45,024 nucleotides of DNA. Origin: Lachnospiraceae bacterium. Lineage in GTDB: Bacteria; Bacillota; Clostridia; Lachnospirales; Lachnospiraceae. The notes beneath the pieces were generated by a model, which did no database searches, was not told the DNA's origin, and was given only the letters and a program-made list of their open reading frames with translations. Position 1 is the first letter of the stretch. Each line of letters begins with the position of its first letter. Shown one piece after another: positions 18,647-26,376 of the stretch. The translations under genes and the position numbers were made by a program. The stretch covers positions 1-45,024 of the forward strand of contig JAFWVX010000048.1 of assembly GCA_017523785.1 (NCBI GenBank). The letters are read 5' to 3'.

Positions 18647-19033
18647 CTATTTTACATTGTCACCTAATTCTTCCGATTTTAATTCTTTTTCCAACTTTTT
18701 ATCATAAGTGTGTATTTTATCATTTAATAATTTGTGTCTTGCAACTAGAATACAGTCAACAAAATCAAGTTTGGTTCTTCCGAATATTCTTGCAGCATTT
18801 ATATATATTTGCTTGTCTATCATTTCAACATCTTGAAGCAAATCTAAAATTGCAAAGTAAATTTCTTTTCGCTCAGTTTTATAAACTTTAGAAAGCACAT
18901 AGACCATCTCAACTATGCATTCTGGAAGAGTGTATGCACCTTCATCAATTATTTCTTTCGCTTTAACAGCTAAATTATAATCATCTTGAATTAAATATCT
19001 TAAAGTTATATTAGTATCTATTATCTTTAGCAT
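18647..19033 (-). CDS. PIN-domain toxin (VapC-like RNase)
   Basis: 128-residue PIN-fold endoribonuclease toxin. Acidic active-site residues visible: Asp6 in IIDTNITLRYL, Glu in IVEMVYVLSKVYK, Asp in KLDFVDCILVARH and the last Asp in TYDKKLEKEL. Its start overlaps the end of the RelB-type antitoxin gene by 23 bases, the usual tight coupling. VapC normally pairs with other antitoxin folds, but RelB-PIN pairs are known in Firmicutes. Target RNA unknown. Confidence 0.88.
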   Translation of the reverse strand: MLKIIDTNITLRYLIQDDYNLAVKAKEIIDEGAYTLPECIVEMVYVLSKVYKTERKEIYFAILDLLQDVEMIDKQIYINAARIFGRTKLDFVDCILVARHKLLNDKIHTYDKKLEKELKSEELGDNVK

Positions 19034-19292
19034 ATTCCTCTGCTATTGCCTCCCCTAGTAATTCTCTTTCATGCCCAATAATTGCTGGATTAGCATATTT
19101 TTTTAGTGCACCAAATGCTTTATGTTTTTTCACTTTATTCACGGAAAAAGGTATGGCTTGTTCATCCACACTTTTTTTTGCAAATATTCTAACAGCTTCG
19201 GCAAAACTTGTGCCGAGTTCCTCATAAAGTTTTTCAGCTGCTTCTTTAAGTTCTGTATCCATTCTCACTTGTAATACTGATTGCATTGCCAT
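19011..19292 (-). CDS. RelB/DinJ-family antitoxin
   Basis: 93-residue antitoxin for the PIN toxin. N-terminal RHH strand SVLQVRMDTELKE, helices with LGTSFAEAVRIFAKKSV and the family IPFSV motif; the C-terminal half (ALKKYANPAIIGHERELL) is the expected toxin-wrapping tail. I chose ATG 19292 (MAMQSVLQV) because GGAGG lies 6 bases before it. The promoter upstream carries a perfect inverted repeat between -35 and -10, so the complex probably represses its own operon. Confidence 0.9.
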   Translation of the reverse strand: MAMQSVLQVRMDTELKEAAEKLYEELGTSFAEAVRIFAKKSVDEQAIPFSVNKVKKHKAFGALKKYANPAIIGHERELLGEAIAEEYAKDNRY

Positions 19293-19308
19293 AGTGAACC
19301 TCCTATTT

Positions 19309-19345
19309 GTAATACAATTATAATACAATGTTTGTATTATGTCAA
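19309..19345 (-). promoter_or_regulatory. Autoregulated promoter of the RelB-PIN operon
   Basis: TTGACA (19345-19340), 17-base spacer, TATAAT (19322-19317): consensus. The spacer is a perfect inverted repeat (19320-19340; arms ATAATACAA and TTGTATTAT, 3-base centre). A further TAATACAAT half-site at 19310-19318 repeats with an 11-base period, one helical turn, as expected for RHH dimers binding side by side. Confidence 0.85.
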
Positions 19346-19436
19346 TTATAATATTGCATCGTCAAAAAACGTTGATTTTTGGCAATATGGAACGTCAAAA
19401 ACACTGATTTTTAGTAAATAATTTATTGCCAAACTT

Positions 19437-19467
19437 TTTAAATAAAAAAAGGCATTTAGCCTTTTTA
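19437..19467 (-). terminator. Terminator downstream of the 216-residue secreted protein gene
   Basis: AAAAAGGC and GCCTTTTT arms around TAAAT, then a T-rich run on the minus strand. It separates the secreted protein gene from the RelB-PIN promoter. The A and T runs on both sides make it work in either direction. The stretch 19346-19565 has no gene I believe in. Confidence 0.75.
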
Positions 19468-19565
19468 ATAGATGTTTAGGGTGTGTTAAGAATGTGAAAA
19501 AAATAATAAAGTCCGTCCCAGTTATTTTTAAAAAAATAATCTTTTTCATATTACTTATACCCCAA

Positions 19566-20216
19566 TTATTTAAATAGCGGCGAGCCACCATAATTATTTT
19601 GTTCATATTCTAATATTTTAGGATCATCATAAGTTCTAACGTCTGAAACTTTTATAGCAGTTGATATATCAGATACTCTATAATTTGTTTCATTCATATA
19701 ATCTATATCACTTTGACTTAATGGTGATTGTTTTAATAATTTATTATCTATCCAAAATCTAGCTAAATCATCAAAAGTATCTCCATAATTAGGAAACTCA
19801 TTTGGAAAATCTAGAACACATTTTTTATAACTATCACAATGGTCTTTAAAGAAAGTTTTTCTATATTCTAAACTATGATATGTATCTGTCCAATCACCTT
19901 TTAAATTTTTATAATATGCTTCTTGTGATGCATATAATGGGTAATCGCGTCCACCTGTTGTATTAATATCTTGTTTTATAATTTCTTGAATATTATTTAA
20001 TTCATCTTTAAATGGAAAATAATTTTCCCTATTTACATCATAATAAACCCAATGTGCATCTGGATTATTTTGCATTTCATTTAGTCCATTTTTTATTTGT
20101 TGTGTTCCATATGCATCAGAATAAAAGGAACCATCAGATTGTGATGTTATCCAATCTGCATAGCAAACTGAATTTATTGTAAATACAAATAATAATAAAA
20201 ATAAAATATTTTTCAT
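19566..20216 (-). CDS. Small secreted protein of unknown function
   Basis: 216 residues, no family recognised. Clear signal peptide (MKNILFLLLFVFTINSVCYA, cut before DWITS). The mature part is rich in Asp, Tyr and Asn, with one close Cys pair (DHCDSYKKC) that could form a disulphide and no membrane helix. Base composition is even more AT-rich than the flanking housekeeping genes, fitting an acquired island. It follows the BrnT gene pair by 32 bases and ends before a terminator; possibly a passenger of that operon. Confidence 0.7.
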   Translation of the reverse strand: MKNILFLLLFVFTINSVCYADWITSQSDGSFYSDAYGTQQIKNGLNEMQNNPDAHWVYYDVNRENYFPFKDELNNIQEIIKQDINTTGGRDYPLYASQEAYYKNLKGDWTDTYHSLEYRKTFFKDHCDSYKKCVLDFPNEFPNYGDTFDDLARFWIDNKLLKQSPLSQSDIDYMNETNYRVSDISTAIKVSDVRTYDDPKILEYEQNNYGGSPLFK

Positions 20217-20248
20217 AATTATTTTTTCTCCTTTTTACTTTCAAATAA

Positions 20249-20446
20249 CTAAACTAATCTTACCAATGTTTTATCAATTAAAACTTTAAAATCATCTTTT
20301 GGCATTTTACAATCTTCATAAAGCAAATCTAATACCATTTCAATTTTTTCTTCATTTGATATTTTATCAATATATGGATTTTTAACAGCCGTTTTCCAAT
20401 TTATTCTTTTTGTTTCATTTAATGGGTCAACATTAATAGCTTGCAT
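20249..20446 (-). CDS. Small partner of BrnT, candidate antitoxin of unknown fold
   Basis: 65 residues, overlapping the end of the BrnT gene by 14 bases, exactly where BrnA antitoxins are encoded. It does not look like BrnA: no ribbon-helix-helix pattern and no HTH are visible. The visible features are a polar N-terminus (DPLNETKRINW) and an acidic helical second half (NEEKIEMVLDLLYEDC). An acidic protein coupled to a basic toxin fits an antitoxin, but this is inferred from position only. Confidence 0.6.
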   Translation of the reverse strand: MQAINVDPLNETKRINWKTAVKNPYIDKISNEEKIEMVLDLLYEDCKMPKDDFKVLIDKTLVRLV

Positions 20447-20720
20447 AATAATCCTCCCTTTCTTCTTTTTTGGCTTTTCGAGCGGAAAATATTCTTATGG
20501 TATCTTCGAATCTTTCGCAAAAGCAAACTAACAATAAATTATTATAAATGCTTTTGCCTAAAGCATAAAATCTATCTTCAGTTGCGTCAATATTTGTATG
20601 ATTATCATCATTCCACCTAATCATATGTTTGTCTAAAAATATTGTTTTTGCTTCCTTAAAAGAAACATGATGTTTCCTTATATTTTCTTTATATTTATCA
20701 ATATCCCAATCAAATCTCAC
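20433..20720 (-). CDS. brnT: BrnT-family toxin
   Basis: 95-residue RelE-fold ribonuclease toxin. BrnT marks: FDWDIDKYKENIRKHHVSF at the N-terminus, the RFYALGKSIYNNLLLVCFCER strand region (read in two parts), and the C-terminal RIFSARKAKKEERE with the conserved Ser-Ala-Arg-Lys. Start is GTG at 20720 with GGAG before it. First gene of a short operon with the 65-residue partner, which overlaps it by 14 bases. Confidence 0.88.
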   Translation of the reverse strand: MRFDWDIDKYKENIRKHHVSFKEAKTIFLDKHMIRWNDDNHTNIDATEDRFYALGKSIYNNLLLVCFCERFEDTIRIFSARKAKKEEREDYYASY

Positions 20721-20763
20721 TCTGTACTCCGAAAAATTGTAATTTCAAACTAATTCTATTTAT

Positions 20764-20792
20764 ATTATACAAATTATTTTTAATGTTAGCAA
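20764..20792 (-). promoter_or_regulatory. Promoter of the brnT operon
   Basis: TTGCTA (20792-20787), 17-base spacer, TATAAT (20769-20764). Confidence 0.6.
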
Positions 20793-20873
20793 TAATAAAA
20801 TTTGTCAGCTTTTTATTATCTTTCAAAAATTTGGGCGTAAGTTGGGCGTAAATTCTGACACTAAATCTAAAAA

Positions 20874-22394
20874 TTACTTATTTTTTTGGTCTTTTTGGTC
20901 AAGTGATTTAAGTGTTGGGAACAACAACACATCCCTTATCGCCTGACTATTTGTCATCAACATCACCAACCTATCAATTCCATACCCAATTCCGCCTGTT
21001 GGTGGCATACCAATCTTGAGAGCTGTAAGGAAGTCTTCGTCTATACTGTTTGCCTCTTCGTCGCCGAGTGCTTTTAATTTCTCTTGAGCCTCAAATCTTT
21101 CTCTCTGGTCTATTGGGTCATTTAATTCTGAGTAGGCATTTGCCATCTCGTAACCATTTATATAAAGTTCAAATCTCTCGGTGAGTTCTGGATTGCTTGG
21201 TTTCTTTTTAGTGAGAGGTGATACCTCTATAGGATGATCTATGACAAAAGTTGGCTGTATAAGTTCTTTCTCTACAAATTCATCAAAGAAAAGATTTAAT
21301 ATATCGCCCTTCTTATGATGCTCGAGATATTCTACATTTTTCTCTTTTGCAATTTTCTTTGCCTCATCGTCAGTTTTGATAGTAGAGAAATCAACTCCGC
21401 TATATTTTTTAACTGCATCCATCATAGAAATTTTTGCAAAAGGCTTTTCCAAATCAATCACATTGTCGCCATACTGAAGTTTTAAACTTCCTACAACTTT
21501 CTCTGCCACATGCTTAAACATAGATTCAGTAAGTTCCATCATTCCCTCATAATCAGTATATGCCTGATAGAGTTCCATAAGAGTAAACTCTGGATTATGC
21601 TTTGTGTCAGTTCCTTCATTTCTAAATACACGGCCTATCTCATAAACTCTCTCAAGTCCACCAACTATAAGTCTCTTAAGGTAAAGTTCAAGTGAGATAC
21701 GAAGTTTTCTATCTTCATCTAGTGCATTAAAGTGAGTTTCGAATGGTCTTGCATTTGCGCCGCCTGCATTTTCTACAAGCATAGGAGTCTCTACTTCTAT
21801 AAAATCTCTACCATCTAAAAAGTTTCTAATTTCTTTTATAATTTTAGATCTCATTATAAATGTCTTTTTAACTTCAGGATTCATTATAAGGTCTATATAT
21901 CTCTGGCGGTATCTCAAATCTCTATCTTGGAAGCCGTGGAATTTTTCAGGAAGTACAGCAATAGACTTAGATAGTAATACTACTTCTTTAGCATGCACAG
22001 ATATTTCTCCAGTCTGAGTTTTGAAAACAAATCCCTTAACACCTATTATGTCTCCAATATCAAACTTCTTAAAATCTTTATATGCATCTTCTCCAATGTC
22101 ATCACGAGCTACATATAATTGTATGTTGCCATCTCTATCTTGGATATTTGCAAATGAAGCCTTTCCCATAACTCTTTTAAGCATGAGTCGACCTGCGAGT
22201 GATACAGTCTTTTCATTAAATGCATCAAAATTATCCTTTATTTCCATGCTATGATTTGTTACATCATATTTGGTAATTTCAAAGGGATTCTTGCCTGCTG
22301 CAAGCATCTCATTTAATTTATCTAATTTTGCTTTTTCGAGTTTGTTGATATCCTCTTGGGTTTGTTCTTTAACTTCTTTGATTTCTTCTGACAT
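20874..22394 (-). CDS. lysS: Lysyl-tRNA synthetase (class II)
   Basis: Charges tRNA-Lys. 506 residues, normal length: N-terminal anticodon-binding OB-fold ([17 protein letters not shown]), then the class II core with motif 2 [14 protein letters not shown] and motif 3 [12 protein letters not shown]. It follows greA; the 114-base gap is filled by three palindromic repeat units, the last ending in AAAGGA that serves as its RBS. Most likely read from the greA promoter. No terminator is obvious in the 100 bases after its stop. Confidence 0.97.
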   Translation of the reverse strand: MSEEIKEVKEQTQEDINKLEKAKLDKLNEMLAAGKNPFEITKYDVTNHSMEIKDNFDAFNEKTVSLAGRLMLKRVMGKASFANIQDRDGNIQLYVARDDIGEDAYKDFKKFDIGDIIGVKGFVFKTQTGEISVHAKEVVLLSKSIAVLPEKFHGFQDRDLRYRQRYIDLIMNPEVKKTFIMRSKIIKEIRNFLDGRDFIEVETPMLVENAGGANARPFETHFNALDEDRKLRISLELYLKRLIVGGLERVYEIGRVFRNEGTDTKHNPEFTLMELYQAYTDYEGMMELTESMFKHVAEKVVGSLKLQYGDNVIDLEKPFAKISMMDAVKKYSGVDFSTIKTDDEAKKIAKEKNVEYLEHHKKGDILNLFFDEFVEKELIQPTFVIDHPIEVSPLTKKKPSNPELTERFELYINGYEMANAYSELNDPIDQRERFEAQEKLKALGDEEANSIDEDFLTALKIGMPPTGGIGYGIDRLVMLMTNSQAIRDVLLFPTLKSLDQKDQKNK

Positions 22395-22400
22395 ACAATT

Positions 22401-22506
22401 CCTTTCGGGCTCCGCAAGTGCGAAACAGTCCAGTGGACTGTTTTGCCCCTACAAAGGGCTCGCAGCGTTCGCCCCTACGCTGCGGGAGGATGATATCCTC
22501 CCCTAC
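22401..22506 (-). repeat. Palindromic repeat copy B, three units filling the greA-lysS gap
   Basis: Units at 22483-22506 (arms GGGAGGAT and ATCCTCCC), 22456-22478, and a longer one at 22401-22452 with an inner CAGTCCACTGGACTG palindrome, ending GAGCCCGAAAGGA. The array starts two bases after the greA stop codon and runs into the lysS RBS. Confidence 0.75.
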
Positions 22507-22508
22507 GG

Positions 22509-22997
22509 TTATGAAACTTTAAGTACCTGGACTTTGAGGCTTCCACGAGTTAGTTTAACCTCTATCTCATCGCCCTTCTTTTTGCCAAGAAGTGCTGAGC
22601 CAAGTGGTGACTCATTTGAGATTTTGCCATTTAAGCTATCTGCCTCAGTTGCGCCTACTATATCATATTCTATTTCTTCATTAAGTTTAACATCAAGAAT
22701 CTTTACATGGCTACCAATACCGATAGTGCCCTTCTTTAAGTCAGCCTTATCTACGACCTCAGCATTTTTCAAGATATTCTCTATCTTTTCGATTCTTGCT
22801 TCTATATCTCTTTGCTCATCCTTTGCTGCGTCATATTCGGCATTTTCAGAGAGGTCGCCCTGCTCTCTTGCTTCTTTTATTTTTTGTGCAATTTCTTCTC
22901 TTTTTTGGCCCTTTAAAAATATGAGCTCTTCCTCATACTTCATTAAACCTTCTTTAGAAAGTTGCTGTCTCTTTTCTACTACATTATTCTCTTCCAT
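22509..22997 (-). CDS. greA: Transcription elongation factor GreA
   Basis: Rescues backtracked RNA polymerase by stimulating transcript cleavage. 162 residues: N-terminal coiled coil (LSKEGLMKYEEELIFLK to NAEYDAAKDEQ, with the acidic tip DLSENAEYD) and C-terminal FKBP-like domain (SPLGSALLGKKKGDE). I place the start at ATG 22997 (MEENNVV), with AAGGAG seven bases before it; the longer frame to 23075 is repeat sequence and promoter. Heads the greA-lysS operon. Confidence 0.96.
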   Translation of the reverse strand: MEENNVVEKRQQLSKEGLMKYEEELIFLKGQKREEIAQKIKEAREQGDLSENAEYDAAKDEQRDIEARIEKIENILKNAEVVDKADLKKGTIGIGSHVKILDVKLNEEIEYDIVGATEADSLNGKISNESPLGSALLGKKKGDEIEVKLTRGSLKVQVLKVS

Positions 22998-23003
22998 GTT
23001 GTT

Positions 23004-23033
23004 CTCCTTCGGGCTCGCAATGCTCGCCCCTAC
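23004..23033 (-). repeat. Palindromic repeat copy C, one unit, greA leader
   Basis: Single clean unit: GTAGGGGCGAGCATT then GCGAGCCCGAAGGAG, identical in its core to the first units at 24883 and 29436. It lies between the greA start site and start codon and provides the RBS. Confidence 0.8.
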
Positions 23034-23045
23034 TAATGACGATAG

Positions 23046-23074
23046 ATTATATAAAATTATTTGGCTTTTGTCCA
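23046..23074 (-). promoter_or_regulatory. Promoter of greA-lysS
   Basis: TGGACA (23074-23069), 17-base spacer, TATAAT (23051-23046). Transcription should begin near 23039, just before the palindromic repeat. Confidence 0.8.
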
Positions 23075-23078
23075 CATT

Positions 23079-23531
23079 TTATTGAAGTTTTTTAGGCCTT
23101 ATTATACTGTCATTATAGGCTTTTATGGCATTAAATTCCTCCATATCCTTATACATCTTGTATTCCCTATCAGACACTATTTTAAAGGAATATTGTATTG
23201 TTTTATCGACTATTTGCTTGTCCTTATCCACTATTTTGTATTCAAAATTGAATATAAATATGCAGGCATTTAGCCTATTTGTCGCCTTTAGGACTGTAAA
23301 TGCCGCTTCTGGCACTATATTTATGTCCTTTCCACTAGAATATAGGGTATCAAGGCACCTAATCTTAATATTCTTATTCTTTATAGACCTATAGTAATAT
23401 ATCTTGAGCAGTGCCTGCCTAGGGCTCATATTGGTATTGACCAAGTTAAAACTAATTGGTACATTTTCCCTCACAATATAGGTATATATATTGCTCTTGG
23501 TAAATGGATCAATAACAGCATTGGTCAACAC
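23079..23531 (-). CDS. Hypothetical protein, probably a secreted protein with a broken 5' end
   Basis: 150 residues from GTG 23531; no family recognised. The frame stays open further up to 23651 (CLNLVFATSNPGNTRV...), reading like the end of a signal peptide with an AT-S cut site, but has no start codon there. The missing signal-peptide head (VILSSIVASFF) is present in the neighbouring frame, as the last codons of tyrS, just before a run of seven T residues. A one-base slip in this run would split one secreted-protein gene. The mature region has alternating hydrophobic strands and ends SIIRPKKLQ. Possibly a pseudogene. Confidence 0.55.
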   Translation of the reverse strand: MLTNAVIDPFTKSNIYTYIVRENVPISFNLVNTNMSPRQALLKIYYYRSIKNKNIKIRCLDTLYSSGKDINIVPEAAFTVLKATNRLNACIFIFNFEYKIVDKDKQIVDKTIQYSFKIVSDREYKMYKDMEEFNAIKAYNDSIIRPKKLQ

Positions 23532-23626
23532 ATACTCATTATCTTTAAGATTAATGGTAATGTCTAGACTCTCTTCTCCTTGTATAACCCTAGTATTACC
23601 TGGATTAGAAGTTGCAAATACTAGGT

Positions 23627-24877
23627 TTAAGCAAAAAAACTTGCAACTATACTAGATAAGATTACTCTTATGAAACTTTTCTTTCCTCTCTTAATAACTA
23701 CACCCTTATCTTTTAATTTATCTTTTTCAATTGCCATTTTTACATCAGTTACTTTTTCATCATCGACGAGGACTCCGCCCTGTTCAATGTTTCTTCTTGC
23801 ATCGCCATTTGATGTGCAGAGTTTTGAAAGCACGAGTGCCTTTACTACATCTATTTTGCCATCAACCAAATCTGATTCTTTAACTTCAAGTTTTGGAATG
23901 TCAGCCGAATCCATGTTTCCGCCGAAGGCAAGTTTTGCTGCCTTGTCACACTTATCAGCCTCTTCATCACCATGCACAAGTTTTGTAAGTTCGTATGCAA
24001 GTATGGTCTTTGCCTTATTTAACTCTGCACCCTTCCAATGTTCCATCTCTCTAATCTGTTCCATAGGTAAGAATGTGAGCATCTTTATACATTTGATTAC
24101 ATCTGCATCATCTACATCTCTCCAATATTGGTAGAAGTCATATGGCTTTGTCTTATTTGGGTCAAGCCATACAGCACCACCTGCAGTCTTACCCATTTTC
24201 TTTCCATCTGATTTTGTAAGAAGTGTGATAGTCATCGCATGTGCATCTTTACCAAGTTTTCTTCTTATAAGTTCTGTACCAGCGAGCATATTTGACCACT
24301 GGTCATCGCCGCCAAACTGCATATTGCAACCATACTTTTGATACAAACTATAGAAGTCAAATGCCTGCATTATCATATAGTTAAACTCTAAGAAAGTGAG
24401 ACCTTGTTCCATTCTCTGCTTATAGCACTCAGCTGTGAGCATTCTATTTACACTAAAATGTGGTCCTACATCTCTCAAAAATTCTATGTAATTTAAATTT
24501 CTAAGCCAGTTGGCATTATTAACCATCATGGCTTTTCCTTCACCAAACTCAATAAATCTCGCCATCTGCTTTTTGAAACATTCGCAGTTGTGGTCAATGT
24601 CTTCAACAGTAAGAACCTTACGTAAATCAGTTCTACCAGATGGGTCTCCGACCATACCAGTTCCACCACCAACTAAAGCTATAGGGCGATTGCCTGCAGC
24701 TTGTAGTCTTTTCATAAGGCAGAGTGCCATAAAGTGACCGACATGAAGTGAGTCAGCAGTTGGATCAAAACCAATGTAGAAAACTGCCTTGCCTTCATTT
24801 ATCATTTTTTTGATTTCTTCTTCGTTAGTCACTTGAGCGATAAGTCCACGCTCGACTAATTCTTCATATAATTGCAT
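23627..24877 (-). CDS. tyrS: Tyrosyl-tRNA synthetase
   Basis: Charges tRNA-Tyr. 416 residues: class I Rossmann core with the HIGH-type motif (SLHVGHFMAL) and KMSKS-type loop (KSDGKKMGKT), then a C-terminal S4 RNA-binding domain. I start it at ATG 24877 (MQLYEELVERG), RBS AAGGAG supplied by a palindromic repeat; the frame to 24964 is translated repeat (VGADIIRP, GEHCEPEGE), not protein. The last residues (ILSSIVASFFA) are not TyrRS-like and look like a signal peptide, so the native stop may have been lost by fusion to the next gene. Confidence 0.96.
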   Translation of the reverse strand: MQLYEELVERGLIAQVTNEEEIKKMINEGKAVFYIGFDPTADSLHVGHFMALCLMKRLQAAGNRPIALVGGGTGMVGDPSGRTDLRKVLTVEDIDHNCECFKKQMARFIEFGEGKAMMVNNANWLRNLNYIEFLRDVGPHFSVNRMLTAECYKQRMEQGLTFLEFNYMIMQAFDFYSLYQKYGCNMQFGGDDQWSNMLAGTELIRRKLGKDAHAMTITLLTKSDGKKMGKTAGGAVWLDPNKTKPYDFYQYWRDVDDADVIKCIKMLTFLPMEQIREMEHWKGAELNKAKTILAYELTKLVHGDEEADKCDKAAKLAFGGNMDSADIPKLEVKESDLVDGKIDVVKALVLSKLCTSNGDARRNIEQGGVLVDDEKVTDVKMAIEKDKLKDKGVVIKRGKKSFIRVILSSIVASFFA

Positions 24878-24882
24878 ATATT

Positions 24883-24967
24883 CTCCTTCGGGCTCGCAAT
24901 GCTCGCCCCTACAATGCGGGCGGATGATATCCGCCCCTACGCAGGACGACAGAATGTCGTCCACTAC
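24883..24967 (-). repeat. Palindromic repeat copy D, three units filling the MBOAT-tyrS gap
   Basis: Units 24941-24967 (arms GGACGACA and TGTCGTCC), 24913-24940 (arms GGGCGGAT and ATCCGCCC) and 24883-24912 (the RBS-bearing unit). The array begins two bases after the MBOAT stop codon. Confidence 0.8.
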
Positions 24968-24969
24968 GA

Positions 24970-26376
24970 CTAGAAACGGAAGTAGATGAATGGATTGAAT
25001 CCTGATGTGAGCATCTCTATAACTGCATAGACAAACATCACTATTACTATCAGGTCAACCAAGATAAATCCGAATCTTGATTTATATAAATAATTTTTAA
25101 TTTTTGAAAACATTGGTGTCAAGTATAGTATCGATGTCACAAAGCAAACCATGAAATATGGATTGTAGACTTCATTTACAAGTTCTCGAGTAGAATAATT
25201 GTACAGTGGATCGCTTAATGCTCCATGTATAAATAGTTGAACCTGCTCCAAAGTCTCAAGCCTAAATAATATCATTCCTATATTCCACACTATGAATACA
25301 TAAATTATTCCTATGGTCTGCGGAATTTTTATTTTCATTTTGGTTCTTAATATTCGTTCTATCACTAGGAATAATGCATTATATAATCCCCAAAATAGAA
25401 AGTTGAAACTTGCTCCATGCCAGAAACCTGAAAGTGCAAAAACTATCGTGAGATTTATGCATGTGATGAGTAATCCTTTCCTACTTCCACCAAGTGGTAT
25501 ATACACATAGTCTCTAAAGAATGATGAAAGCGATATGTGCCACCTAGTCCAAAACTCCGAGATGCTCGTTGACAAAAACGGCATATTGAAATTCTCAGGG
25601 AATGAAAAACCGAAAATCTTTCCTATGCCTATCGCCATATCTGAGTATGCCCAGAAGTCAAGATATATCTGCATGCTGTAGCATATTATTACAAATGATG
25701 AGAGCAGAGGTCCCATCTCATAATATCCAAGTTCTGTAAATGCTAAGTCCGCGATTCTTCCGAGTGAATTTGCAAGCACAATCTTTTTTGCAAAGCCCAC
25801 CATAAATCTCATTATTCCATCTGAAAATGATGTAAATATGGTTCTTCTCTTTTTAAGTTCAAGTTCTATAGTACTATATCTAACTATAGGTCCTGCTATA
25901 AGTTGCGGAAATAACATTGTAAATAGTGCAAAATCTATAATACTATTACTTGACTTAACCGACCTTCTATGTACATCTGCAAGATATGACAAAACCTGAA
26001 ATGTATAAAATGAAATTCCAATAGGAAGTTTTATATTTGTAGCATTTTCAGCCCCAAAAAAGAATCCAGTAAATAAGTTCATATACTTATAAACTATAAG
26101 TAGTCTCACATTCATAAGTATAGAAATTATAAATACAATAGTTCTTAAATATTTATTTTCAACCAAGTCAACAATTTTTGAAAATATAAAATTCAAAACT
26201 ATTGACACAAGTAGTATTGGTAAAAAGTCTATGCTGCCATATGAGTAAAAAATTATTGAAAATATAAGTAGGCAGACATTTTCAGCTTTGATATTGCCAA
26301 ATAAATTAGTGAGCAAGTAACAAAGTAAGCATACTGGCAAAAATAGAAATAAGAATATCGGAGAAGAAAATACCAT
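24970..26376 (-). CDS. MBOAT-family O-acetyltransferase (AlgI/DltB-like)
   Basis: 468-residue membrane enzyme with about ten helices that moves acyl (probably acetyl) groups across the membrane onto an exported glycan. Family features: N-terminal MVFSSPIFLFLFLPV, the RYSTIE/ELKKRR region, WTRWHISLSSFFRDYVYIPLGG and the catalytic His in WHGASFNFLFW. It starts directly after the stop of the DHHW protein gene, its usual partner in acetylation of surface polysaccharide. Substrate unknown; the closest pattern is the AlgI group. Confidence 0.92.
   Translation of the reverse strand: MVFSSPIFLFLFLPVCLLCYLLTNLFGNIKAENVCLLIFSIIFYSYGSIDFLPILLVSIVLNFIFSKIVDLVENKYLRTIVFIISILMNVRLLIVYKYMNLFTGFFFGAENATNIKLPIGISFYTFQVLSYLADVHRRSVKSSNSIIDFALFTMLFPQLIAGPIVRYSTIELELKKRRTIFTSFSDGIMRFMVGFAKKIVLANSLGRIADLAFTELGYYEMGPLLSSFVIICYSMQIYLDFWAYSDMAIGIGKIFGFSFPENFNMPFLSTSISEFWTRWHISLSSFFRDYVYIPLGGSRKGLLITCINLTIVFALSGFWHGASFNFLFWGLYNALFLVIERILRTKMKIKIPQTIGIIYVFIVWNIGMILFRLETLEQVQLFIHGALSDPLYNYSTRELVNEVYNPYFMVCFVTSILYLTPMFSKIKNYLYKSRFGFILVDLIVIVMFVYAVIEMLTSGFNPFIYFRF

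Noticed and set aside
19346-19606. Minus-strand ORF of 86 codons
   Set aside because: It runs through the terminator at 19437-19467 and overlaps the end of the secreted protein gene; no RBS or protein-like pattern.
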